A stretch of 46,687 bases of DNA, from contig CACZKE010000021.1 in the NCBI GenBank assembly GCA_902781705.1, forward strand, positions 1 through 46,687, written 5' to 3'. Shown here one piece after another: positions 24,807 to 33,000 of this stretch. Below the pieces are notes generated by a model. That model saw only the letters and a program-made list of their open reading frames with translations. It was not told the origin of the DNA and made no database searches. The position numbers and the translations under genes were made by a program. The number at the start of each line of letters is the position of its first letter. Within the stretch, counting starts at the first letter, position 1. This DNA is from an uncultured Bacteroidia bacterium (lineage in GTDB: Bacteria > Bacteroidota > Bacteroidia > Bacteroidales > UBA932).

Positions 24807-26408
24807 TCGGACACCTTCGGCCTGGCGCAGCGCAGCGGCGGCCATCTGGAGTTCCGTGCCGGCGTCCAGGCAGTCGCTGTGGGCGGAGAGCCAGGCGGTC
24901 TGGGCGGAAAGGACGGTGGCGGTGGAGATGACGCCGGCCTCGAAGCCGATGGTGGCGGTGCGGAGGTTTTCCTCGGCACTCTCGAGATTCGCCTGGGCCA
25001 TGGACAGTTTCTCCAGGGCTTCGTCATAGGCCTTGCGCTCGCGGGTGACCTGCAGCTGGATCATCTGTTTTGCATCTTCCAGCTGCGTACGGTACAGGGA
25101 GGCCTCGGCCTTCGCCTTCTTATACTTGTTCATATTCTCGAGGCCGTGAAACAGCGGAACGTTCACCATCACGCCGGCATTGAGCATTCCTCCGTTCCAG
25201 GTGTTCTGGATGCCGTTGAAAGCGTTCGGGTTGGATACCATCCAATTGGCGGTCAGGGCCACCTTGGGAAGGCCGTCCGCGCGGGTGACCTTCGCCTTTG
25301 CGTCATAGAGGCGGGAAGCCAAGTCCAGGCTGCGGGTTTCGGGACGGTCGGCCCAGATGTCTTCCAGGGACTTGTCCCCGGCGCGCTGCGGGAGCGGAAC
25401 GACGTCCAGGTTCTCGTCGGCCAGTTCGATCTCACTGTCCAGGGGAAGGCCGATGCGCTGGCACAGCAGCATCTTTGCGAGGGTAAGCCCGTTCGTGGCC
25501 TTGGTGCGGAGCATCTCGGCCTCGTTGACCTTGACCTTGATCTGGAGGGCGTCGGATTCGGTCATGACGCCGGCCCGGACCGAGGCGTCCACATCGGCCT
25601 GGAGGGTGTGCAGGAGGTCGGCGTAGGACTCGGAGAGACGCTTTTTCCCGGCGATGGAGACGATCTGCCAGTAGGCCTGGTCCACATCCAGCACGACCTT
25701 CGTCTCTTCGAGGTCGTAACGGGACTGCGCCAAATCCTCCGCCAGGGCAGCCATCTTATTGGAATACACGATCTTGCCACCGGCGAACACCGGCTGCTGG
25801 ACACTCACCACCCCCAACCAGATATTGTGGAGGTCCGGATGCAGGGCCTTGTCGATGTCCGCGCCGATGGCGTTCACCGGCTCAGAGATATCCGGGAGTT
25901 GCAGTTGCCCAAGGGCCGACGGGTCCATCTTCTGCAGCATCCCGAGGACGGTCTGCCACATCGGGCTGGACATGTATTCCTGCGCGAGGGCGGGATTGGT
26001 CTGGATGGCCGTCATTAACTGGGTCACCGTCCCGGTCATGGCCTGGGACATGGCGCCGGAAACCTGCTCCTGCATGGAAGCGGCGGCACCTTCCACCACG
26101 CCCTGCATGATGGAACCGGCACTTTGGAGCATCGAGGACTGGAATTCGTCGACCAGGGCGATGTCCCGGTTGTTGTACATATACGCACCCGTCGCCGAAA
26201 CGGACGGGAAATAATTCGCCAGGGCGATCTTCCGGTCGTAGCCGGCCATTTCCACCTGCGTGCGGGCCTGTTCGAGGTCCTTGCTGGCCTGCAGGGCCAT
26301 TTCCCGGCAATCGTCCAGGGTGAGGCGCTGCTGCGCCGCTGCGGGCACGAGCGTCAGGAGCCCGGCTGCCAGGATGGCTAATCTTTGCTTGTTTCTACCT
26401 TTTGACAT
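24804..26408 (-). CDS. TolC-family outer-membrane efflux protein
   Basis: A 534-residue outer-membrane channel with a signal peptide (to AAAQQ) and two OEP repeats. LTLDDCREMALQASKDLEQA and KIALANYFPSVSATGAY begin the first; LPKVALTANWMVSN and NVPLFHGLENMNKYKKAKAEA belong to the second. A Gln/Met-rich insert (about 95-150, QSAGSIMQGVVEGAAASMQEQ) is longer than usual. First gene of the operon with the HlyD adaptor and both permeases. A TATCTTTG box at 26450-26443 is 34 bases upstream, divergent from the AraC-type gene. The stop codon TAG coincides with the end of a REP-like unit. Confidence 0.92.
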   Translation of the reverse strand: MSKGRNKQRLAILAAGLLTLVPAAAQQRLTLDDCREMALQASKDLEQARTQVEMAGYDRKIALANYFPSVSATGAYMYNNRDIALVDEFQSSMLQSAGSIMQGVVEGAAASMQEQVSGAMSQAMTGTVTQLMTAIQTNPALAQEYMSSPMWQTVLGMLQKMDPSALGQLQLPDISEPVNAIGADIDKALHPDLHNIWLGVVSVQQPVFAGGKIVYSNKMAALAEDLAQSRYDLEETKVVLDVDQAYWQIVSIAGKKRLSESYADLLHTLQADVDASVRAGVMTESDALQIKVKVNEAEMLRTKATNGLTLAKMLLCQRIGLPLDSEIELADENLDVVPLPQRAGDKSLEDIWADRPETRSLDLASRLYDAKAKVTRADGLPKVALTANWMVSNPNAFNGIQNTWNGGMLNAGVMVNVPLFHGLENMNKYKKAKAEASLYRTQLEDAKQMIQLQVTRERKAYDEALEKLSMAQANLESAEENLRTATIGFEAGVISTATVLSAQTAWLSAHSDCLDAGTELQMAAAALRQAEGVR

Positions 26409-26442
26409 TTTGTCACTATTTTCTTTTGGTCGATTAATCGTG

Positions 26443-26450
26443 CAAAGATA
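26443..26450 (-). promoter_or_regulatory. -7 box (TATCTTTG) of efflux operon
   Basis: A TAnnTTTG match 34 bases before the tolC-like start, in the divergent gap shared with the AraC-type regulator gene. Confidence 0.62.
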
Positions 26451-26545
26451 CTGCCATTATTTGCCCATTTAGTGAACAACTATTCCTTAAAATATTTATT
26501 TTGGTAGAAAAATACGAAGTTATGCAAATAATAAAGAAATTTACC

Positions 26546-26553
26546 TATATTTG
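26546..26553 (+). promoter_or_regulatory. -7 box (TATATTTG) of AraC-type gene
   Basis: A TAnnTTTG match on the plus strand, 19 bases before ATG 26573. Confidence 0.6.
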
Positions 26554-26572
26554 CAAAAAGCGAAGAAAGGAA

Positions 26573-27505
26573 ATGAACGACAATCCCCAAACCATCAGCC
26601 TCAAGCGCATCAAGGCGCTGGCCCCGTTTATCGAAGAACAAAGCATCGGCGAAGATTTCATCATCGGAGAAGTCAACGGAAAGGATGTGGAACGCAGCGA
26701 AGCCATCCTCGAGATGCTCCGGTACCCGGTCCGCTTCGACGGCTTCATCATCTTCTACCTCAAGAAAGGGCATTTCACCGTAGACGTGAACCTGAACTCC
26801 TATGAGGTCCGGGAAAAGTCACTCCTGATCCAGGTGCCCGGGAACATCGTCAAGGTATCGGACTACAGGGCCGACCGCATCGGTGAGTTGGGACTGATCT
26901 TCGTCCTGATTTCCAAGGAGTTCATGTCCGGTATCCGCTTCGATTTCCTGAAGGTCTTCCAGGACAGCATGCGCCTGCTGGACAACCCCTGCATCACCCT
27001 GGACGAATTCCAGATGTCCTTGGCGAACGATTACTTCAACCTGGCGAAGAAAGTGGTAAGCGCCCCTTTCACGAACAAGAAAGAAATCATCAGTTCCCTG
27101 CTGACTTCCCTGACCTACCTGTCCACGGACGTATGGGCCCAGCAGGTGGACGAAGCGCGGAAGAATACGAAAAACGAACGGACCGCTCGTTTGAACCAGG
27201 TTTTCGAACGGTTCATCGCCCTCGTAAACGAATACCACTGCTCCGAACGGGGCATGGCCTTCTATGCGGACAAATTGTGCCTGACACCCAAATACCTTTC
27301 CAAACTCATCAAACAGGCCTCCGGCAAGTCGGCTCCCGAATGGATCGACAGTTTCGTCATCCTGGAGGCGAAGAACCTGCTGAAATACACGACCCTCGCC
27401 ATCAAGGAAATCGTATTCCAACTCCACTTCCCCAACCAGTCCGTCTTCTACAAATTCTTCAAGGCCCACACCGGCATGACCCCGTCCGAGTACCGGAACG
27501 GGTAA
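26573..27505 (+). CDS. AraC-family transcriptional regulator
   Basis: A 310-residue regulator with an N-terminal cupin-like sensing domain (about 10-175) and a C-terminal AraC double helix-turn-helix (about 210-310). The second part shows GMAFYADKLCLTPKYLSKLI, KQASGKSAPEWIDSFVILEA and the family signature KEIVFQLHFPNQSVFYKFFK followed by AHTGMTPSEYR. It is transcribed away from the TolC/HlyD/permease operon and is the likely regulator of that pump. The frame is open back to 26501, but the -7 box at 26546 lies inside that extension, so ATG 26573 is used. Its TAA stop is followed at once by a tandem 22-base repeat. Confidence 0.92.
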   Translation: MNDNPQTISLKRIKALAPFIEEQSIGEDFIIGEVNGKDVERSEAILEMLRYPVRFDGFIIFYLKKGHFTVDVNLNSYEVREKSLLIQVPGNIVKVSDYRADRIGELGLIFVLISKEFMSGIRFDFLKVFQDSMRLLDNPCITLDEFQMSLANDYFNLAKKVVSAPFTNKKEIISSLLTSLTYLSTDVWAQQVDEARKNTKNERTARLNQVFERFIALVNEYHCSERGMAFYADKLCLTPKYLSKLIKQASGKSAPEWIDSFVILEAKNLLKYTTLAIKEIVFQLHFPNQSVFYKFFKAHTGMTPSEYRNG

Positions 27506-27560
27506 CTCACTGTCATTCCGAGCGCAACTCACTGTCATTCCGAGCGCAGCGAAGGAATCT
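27504..27560. repeat. tandem 22-base repeat and REP-like unit
   Basis: A 22-base segment beginning AACTCACTGTCATTCC is perfectly duplicated at 27504-27525 and 27526-27547. The second copy runs on into a complete unit TGTCATTCCGAGCGCAGCGA...GAATCT ending at 27560. The first copy begins within the AraC-type gene's TAA stop. Confidence 0.85.
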
Positions 27561-27576
27561 AAAATCTTTTAGATTC
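27555..27576. terminator. palindrome GAATCTAAAA-TC-TTTTAGATTC
   Basis: A perfect 10-bp inverted repeat that overlaps the end of the REP-like unit and is followed by AT-rich sequence (AAAAATTTTTATTT). It may terminate the AraC-type gene, though the stem is weak. Confidence 0.4.
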
Positions 27577-27639
27577 TAACTAAAAATTTTTATTTGATGA
27601 AAGTTTATCGAAAACTTGCACAGTTTCCTAAAAGATTAT

Positions 27640-27647
27640 AACTTTGC
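27640..27647 (+). promoter_or_regulatory. promoter (TTG-N20-TAACTTTG)
   Basis: The -7 box TAACTTTG lies 20 bases after TTG at 27617-27619, the standard Bacteroidota geometry. No annotated gene begins before the terminator at 27700. Confidence 0.6.
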
Positions 27648-27650
27648 CAT

Positions 27651-27738
27651 GGACATCGAATCCATTTGATGTCTATTTGTTAAGTTCGTTTTATATACCG
27701 GCCGGGTCTCTTGGGGAGGAGACCCGGCCAATTCTTTT
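27651..27738 (+). ncRNA. candidate small RNA (about 85-90 nt)
   Basis: A short predicted transcript with its own promoter (27617-27647) and a strong hairpin terminator (27700-27729). The 5' part can form either GACATC/GATGTC (27653-27658 with 27668-27673) or ATGGA/TCCAT (27650-27654 with 27661-27665), which exclude each other; a single-stranded U/A-rich middle follows. A six-codon frame (27650-27670, MDIESI) starts at the predicted 5' end, so a leader peptide or attenuator for galM is an alternative. I recognise no known RNA family. Confidence 0.5.
27700..27735 (+). terminator. intrinsic terminator GGCCGGGTCTC/GAGACCCGGCC
   Basis: An 11-bp perfect stem with an eight-base loop is followed by AATTCTTTT. 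It sits between the candidate small RNA and the galM promoter. A close relative follows galM at 28951-28978. Confidence 0.8.
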
Positions 27739-27757
27739 ATATTTCGCGTATTTCCAC

Positions 27758-27765
27758 TATCTTTG
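27758..27765 (+). promoter_or_regulatory. -7 box (TATCTTTG) of galM
   Basis: A TAnnTTTG match 26 bases before ATG 27792 and downstream of the terminator at 27700-27729. Confidence 0.65.
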
Positions 27766-27791
27766 CGTAGAACAATACGAAAAAGAAGAAC

Positions 27792-28925
27792 ATGAAAAAG
27801 TTGACGATCCTCTTCGCCGCAGTCCTTCTCCTGGCGGGCTGCAGCCAAAAAACGACAGTCTCCGGGCTGAACCCCAAAGACTTCAAGAGTACGTACAACG
27901 GCAAGCCCACCGCCCTGTACACCCTGACCAATGAAAAAGGGATGGAAGTGTGCATCACCAACTTCGGCGGCCGCATCGTCTCCGTCATGGTTCCGGACAA
28001 GAATGGCCAGATGCAGGACGTCGTCCTCGGTTTCGACAACATCAAGGACTACTTCCCCGAGAACAACGCCTCCGACTTCGGCGCTGCCATCGGCCGGTAT
28101 GCGAACCGCATCAACCAGGGCAAGATCACCATCGACGGTACCGAGTACCAACTCCCGCAGAACAACTTCGGCCACTGCCTCCACGGCGGTCCCACTGGTT
28201 GGCAGTACCAGGTCTATGAGTGCGTCGAGGCCGATGCCAAGCACGTGAAACTCCTTCGCGTCTCCCCCGACGGCGACAACGGCTTCCCCGGCGAAGTGAA
28301 GGCCTATGTGACCTACACCCTTACCGACGACAACAAGATCGACATCCAGTACGAGGCCACGACCACGGCCCCCACCGTCATCAACATGACGAACCACTCG
28401 TACTTCAATCTTTCCGGAGATCCTGCGAACCACAGCATCATCCAGGACATCCTCTGCATCAACTCCAACAGCTATACGCCGGTGGACAGCACCTACATGA
28501 CCACGGGCGAGATTGCTCCGGTCAAGAACACCCCGTTCGACTTCACGACGCCGACCTACATCTTCTCTTATATCGATGCCAAGCACGAACAGATCAAGAA
28601 CGGCAACGGATACGACCACAATTGGGTGCTGAACACCAAGGGAGATATCTCCAAACTGGCTGCCCTGCTCTACTGCGAAGAGTCCGGCATCACCATGATG
28701 GTCTATACCGACGAGCCCGGTATCCAGGTCTATTCCGGCAACTTCCTGGACGGCACGGTCACCGGCAAGAAGGGCATCACCTACGAGAAGCGTTCCGCCA
28801 TCTGCCTCGAGACCCAGAAGTATCCGGACACGCCCAATAAACCCGAATGGCCCTCCGCCCTTCTCCGTCCCGGTGAGACCTACCACAGCCACACCATCTA
28901 CGCCTTCAGCACGCGGGAAAAATAG
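27792..28925 (+). CDS. galM: aldose 1-epimerase (mutarotase), lipoprotein
   Basis: A 377-residue GalM-family enzyme interconverting alpha and beta anomers of galactose, glucose or similar aldoses. Unlike cytoplasmic GalM it has a lipoprotein signal (LLLAGCSQK, Cys17), so it acts in the periplasm or on a membrane. Family residues are visible: R102 (GRYANRI), H131 (CLHGG), catalytic H202 (NMTNHSYFNLSG), D267-region YIDAKH and catalytic base E340 (CLETQKYPDTPN). Monocistronic, with its own promoter and a terminator at 28951. Exported mutarotases are common in Bacteroidota and prepare sugar anomers for uptake or kinases. Confidence 0.94.
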   Translation: MKKLTILFAAVLLLAGCSQKTTVSGLNPKDFKSTYNGKPTALYTLTNEKGMEVCITNFGGRIVSVMVPDKNGQMQDVVLGFDNIKDYFPENNASDFGAAIGRYANRINQGKITIDGTEYQLPQNNFGHCLHGGPTGWQYQVYECVEADAKHVKLLRVSPDGDNGFPGEVKAYVTYTLTDDNKIDIQYEATTTAPTVINMTNHSYFNLSGDPANHSIIQDILCINSNSYTPVDSTYMTTGEIAPVKNTPFDFTTPTYIFSYIDAKHEQIKNGNGYDHNWVLNTKGDISKLAALLYCEESGITMMVYTDEPGIQVYSGNFLDGTVTGKKGITYEKRSAICLETQKYPDTPNKPEWPSALLRPGETYHSHTIYAFSTREK

Positions 28926-28950
28926 ATCGGACAGTTCCCACTAAATACTT

Positions 28951-28986
28951 GGCCGGGCTCTGGATAAGAGACCCGGCCAATTGATT
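28951..28986. terminator. terminator between convergent galM and barrel-like gene
   Basis: GGCCGGG-CTCT pairs with AGAG-A-CCCGGCC (one bulge) around a five-base loop, then AATTGATTTT. The stem ends and the AATT tail match the hairpin upstream of galM at 27700-27729. Confidence 0.72.
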
Positions 28987-29002
28987 TTCAGGATTACTCC
29001 GG

Positions 29003-29500
29003 CTAGAACCGGAAGGCAATACCGGCGGAGCCGTAAGGAAGCATCGGGGAGTAATAGCCCTCAGCGACTAAGGCAAAAGAATCGCTCAGGTTCAGACGAA
29101 GACCGCCGAAACCGCCCCAACAGAAAGCGAGGTTACTCTCCCCCGCATCGAAGCGCTGGGCCGCAATCCCGGCAAGACCGCCGAAGTGCAACTCGACCAC
29201 CGGGCCAAGATTGAATCCGAGCATCAGCCGGGGAGCAGCAGAGAGGTCTATCTTCTTGGTCTCAGTGACCGCACCATGACGGAAATTGGCACCAAACTGG
29301 AGACCACCATACAAATGGGCTGCGCCCAAGTTCGCCATCGCAATATTACCGGAAACGATCGCCCCGATTCCAGGGCCATAACCACCCTGTACGGTAATGA
29401 GTTTGGTTCCGGGCTTATCGGGTTCGGCGGCATGAACCGGGGGAACCGCCATTAAAAAAGCAGCCGTAAGGACGGCAAAAAAGGTTAAGGTTCTATTCAT
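29003..29500 (-). CDS. small outer-membrane beta-barrel-like protein
   Basis: A 165-residue exported protein with a signal peptide (to VHAAE) and alternating hydrophobic strands: LITVQGGYGPGIGAIVSGN, LYGGLQFGANFRHG, AAPRLMLGFNLGPVVELHFG and SFALVAEGYYSP, ending GSAGIAFRF. The terminal Phe and strand pattern suit an eight-strand outer-membrane barrel. I do not recognise a named family. Its start overlaps the end of the DUF1573 gene by eight bases, so the two are translationally coupled. Confidence 0.72.
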   Translation of the reverse strand: MNRTLTFFAVLTAAFLMAVPPVHAAEPDKPGTKLITVQGGYGPGIGAIVSGNIAMANLGAAHLYGGLQFGANFRHGAVTETKKIDLSAAPRLMLGFNLGPVVELHFGGLAGIAAQRFDAGESNLAFCWGGFGGLRLNLSDSFALVAEGYYSPMLPYGSAGIAFRF

Positions 29501-29945
29501 GGGGATCAGATTTACCTATTTTATTCCAATCAGAAGACTTCAGGAAAGTACCTTTGGCATAGAGGGTAATCACACTCTTGGAAGAATTGTTAAAGACCGT
29601 GATTTGCTGGGAATACTTACTGGAATGCGAAGGTTTGAAAAAAACCGTCAGCGTATCACGCCCACCAGGAGCAAGCGGCTCCGTAGAATGCTCGACCGTG
29701 ATGCAGGGGCAATGACCGACTGCCTTGTTCACGATGAGCGGCGCATGGCCGACATTCTCATAGGCAAAACGATAGACATAGGTGGAATCCTTCGTGAACA
29801 AAGCATTTCCGAGATCAATCCGCTGGGTATCGAAACGTATTTCTGAAGTTTGCCCCACGGCATCGACAAACTCCTGTGAAAAGAGAGGAGAACAAGTCAA
29901 CAACGTGAAAACGAAAGCCAAAAGATATGTTTCGACAGTACGCAT
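29493..29945 (-). CDS. DUF1573-family exported protein
   Basis: A 150-residue exported protein with a signal peptide (MRTVETYLLAFVFTLLTCSP then LFSQ) and one Ig-like DUF1573 domain: DTQRIDLGNALFTKDSTYVY, FAYENVGHAPLIVNKAVGHC, PCITVEHSTEPLAPGGRDTL and FFKPSHSSKYSQQITVF. The Cys-Pro-Cys and 'F.N.G..PL.I' pattern are hallmarks. Function of these proteins is unknown; they are abundant in Bacteroidota. ATG 29945 is chosen for the signal peptide; a TATCTTTG box ends only four bases upstream. Forms an operon with the barrel-like gene. Confidence 0.85.
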   Translation of the reverse strand: MRTVETYLLAFVFTLLTCSPLFSQEFVDAVGQTSEIRFDTQRIDLGNALFTKDSTYVYRFAYENVGHAPLIVNKAVGHCPCITVEHSTEPLAPGGRDTLTVFFKPSHSSKYSQQITVFNNSSKSVITLYAKGTFLKSSDWNKIGKSDPHE

Positions 29946-29949
29946 AAGA

Positions 29950-29957
29950 CAAAGATA
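29950..29957 (-). promoter_or_regulatory. -7 box (TATCTTTG) of DUF1573 operon
   Basis: A minus-strand TAnnTTTG match four bases before ATG 29945, so transcription would start at or next to the start codon. Confidence 0.55.
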
Positions 29958-29970
29958 CAAAGAAGGAATG

Positions 29971-30005
29971 AAAAAAAAAAGGAGCCGGCCCAATAGGCCG
30001 GCTCC
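29971..30005 (-). terminator. strong intrinsic terminator of the OmpA-lipoprotein operon
   Basis: GGAGCCGGCC-TATTG-GGCCGGCTCC (10-bp stem, five-base loop) followed by ten Ts on the minus strand, starting 20 bases after the lipoprotein stop codon. Confidence 0.92.
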
Positions 30006-30025
30006 CATTTCATACAGGGATCAGA

Positions 30026-33000
30026 TTAGATTCCTTCCTTGATCGTGGTAGCAACCGGAACAGTGATCGGCTTCTCGGTGGAGATGATACCCCAACCGTA
30101 CTGGACAGTAACCGGAACACTGAGGTTGAACTTCTTGACGAAGGTACCGTTGTTGCGATAGGTCAGGAAGCCGAAGTCACCATCATCAATACCTTCGATG
30201 TAGTCACCGACGGTAACAACATTACCTTCCTCGTCCTTCACGACATTGCCGTCAGCGTCGCGCAGAGGCTCCTCGGTATTCACACTCTCAAGGAGTTCAT
30301 CCTTGGACATGGCCTTAAGCACGAGAGTCACAGGGACAGTCTCATCCGGAGTCAGGTCGCAAGTGATGGCATTGATGTCGACGGAAATCTTGAAGATTCC
30401 GTAGTAATCCCAGTAGTTGTAGTACTGGTCGCCCTCGTTCATACCGAAGACACGGCCACGCCAATCCTTAGGAGCAACAAGATCCTTGAGGGTGATGAAG
30501 GAACCGTCCTGACCGAAGTCGACAGCGTCGACGAAGTAGTCGTTAGCGGTATCGGTAACCTTCACCGGCTGGATGTAATCAGCCTGGAAGTGATCGAGAT
30601 ACTTACCCTCGGCATCCGGCCAGTAGAGGTTCACCTCGAAGCCTTCGTCACCGCAGACAAGACCGGTAGCACCAAGATAGATGAAGAACTCATCGGTGTT
30701 GAGCAGGCGCTTGGCAGCGTGGTTCGGATCTTCGCTGACCTTGTTGAGGATAACGATGTTCGGAGTAAGTTCCTTCTCGGTGGAAGCGTTGTCGATGGTA
30801 GCGATCAGGACAGACTCCTCGGAACCGATAGCGGCCCAGAGTTCGGTGCTGTCATTCTTGACCTCGAACTTCACATCGTACTTACCAACCTTGGTAACCT
30901 TTTCGATATCAGGGCAGAAGAAGTAGTTGATGTTGGAGACCTCAAGACCAGGCTCGCCAACGGCAGGAAGGACGGTACCATCCTTGAGCTTGCGCTCACC
31001 CAGGTCGATCACACCGGTTTCGTCGGTAAGGAAGGCCGCATTGATGTTGTTGTGGAACACGCACTTAGTGCTGTCGGTCTCACCGAGATCCGGAGTCGCA
31101 ACATTGTACTGGGCGGCAGTCAGGTTCTCATTCCAGTAGTTCGGGATGTAACGCTCCACAGGAATCTTGTAAGCGGCAACCGGCTTGACGTCGGCGACGA
31201 GTTCGACAACGACCTGCTCACCATTGATGGCCTCGAAGGCAACGTTGTGCTTGACCACAGGGATCTCACCTTCCTTGAGGTTCGGATCGGAAGCGACAGC
31301 CCACAGCTCCTCAGGAGTCATGACCCACTTGAGGGAATCGTTCTCGAACTTGACGGTACCCATCGTGTCAACCTTCGGATCAACCGCGTCAACAAACTCA
31401 GGATAGGCAGCAACAAAATTCTTCCAAGTGATATCCTTAAGGACAACCTTCTCACCATTCTTCTGAATCTTAGCCTTGATAACAGTAGAGTCAGCATAGA
31501 GGGTGTCGCCCTCGCACTTGAACTCGAACTGGTCCTTAACATCGAACGGATCATTCAAGCTCCAGGTGATCTTGGTATCCTTAGCAGAAGGAGCAACCCA
31601 GACCTTCACATAAGCAATCTGGACATTGTTTTCACCGTCCTTCAGGTAAACGCGGACAATCGGAGTGAGGTTGATGGCATTGGCATCCTTGGCGGTGAGA
31701 ACACCATCCTTAAGGGTGAACATCTCGGAGTTACCGACCTCGTAGTTCTTGACAAGTTCGAACTTCCAGGTAAGACCAAGAGCGTTGAAAGTAGCGGCAT
31801 CTTCACCGTTGCACTCATTCTCGCCCAGGAAGTGGGCAACAACATACTCGTTCAGGTCAAACTCCTCATCGTAAGCCATCTGATGGTCGACGGAGAGGGT
31901 ATCGAACTCGGCAGTCCAGGCAGGGATGTCAGCAATGGCAGCCTCAGCGTCAGCAGTGGCGATGCCTTCGGTAGCACGACGATAGTGAGCGGGCTCTTCC
32001 GTGAGTTTAGAGTTAGCGATACGGAGATCGTCGATGTCCTCGGAGAAGACAGTAGCGTAGTCGGAGGTGTAGGTCTCATCTTCCTTGGTGAGTTGCAGAG
32101 CGACGACGGAAATGAGTTCCTCGGTGGCCGGCTTGCCAGTAACCTTCACCTCAACGCGGATGACATCGGTTTCAACGGTGTCACGGCCCTGATAGATACC
32201 GACAACATCGAAGTCATCAGTAGCCTCGGCACGGGTGCGGATGGTCTTGAACGGATCGTTCTCACGAATGACGAACTTCACGGAGTCACCAACCTCGAGG
32301 AAGGAGAGATCCGCGTTGGAAGGAATGACGTGATACTTGGCGATGACAGCCGGGGTCAGGGTGCTGAGAGTGGTGTCAGCAACAGCGATTTCCTTCTCGG
32401 AATCAGCCTCCGTAAGGGTCAGGGCGTTGTAGTTGAGGGTGCTCACGAGGATAGCCTCGACACCGTCGACATAAACCTCAGGGACAAAGACGAGGCTGCG
32501 GATGGCGGCCTTGACGGCGAGGATGTCAGCCTTGACCTGCTCGATAGCCTTGTTCAGGGCATCGATGTCCTTGGCGTGGGCCTCTTCGAGAGCCTTGATC
32601 GCGTTGTTGACCTTGAGGATCTCGCCGTCGATGTAGGTCTTGACGGAACCTTCCTCGGCACCGAAGCCCTTCAGCATCTTGTCGAGGCCGTCCAGACGGC
32701 CAACGAGCTCAGCCTTGACCTTATTGAACTCGTCAAGAGTAACATACTTCTTGAGTTCGTCCTGGACATACTGCTTGAGGCTGGCCTCCATGTTGTCGAC
32801 ATACTCCTTGATGGTCGTATCCTCAGGGAAGCCGGCGGTAAGGGCAACCAGCTCCTTGACAGCGTCGGACAGGAGCGTGAGGGTCTCATCCTGAGCCTTA
32901 TTCTTCTCCTTGATGGCCTTGATCTCCTCGTTGATGGCGGGGATGGTCTCCTCGTTGATCTTCTTGATAGCCTCAGTGTGGGCATCGACCGTCTTCTTGA

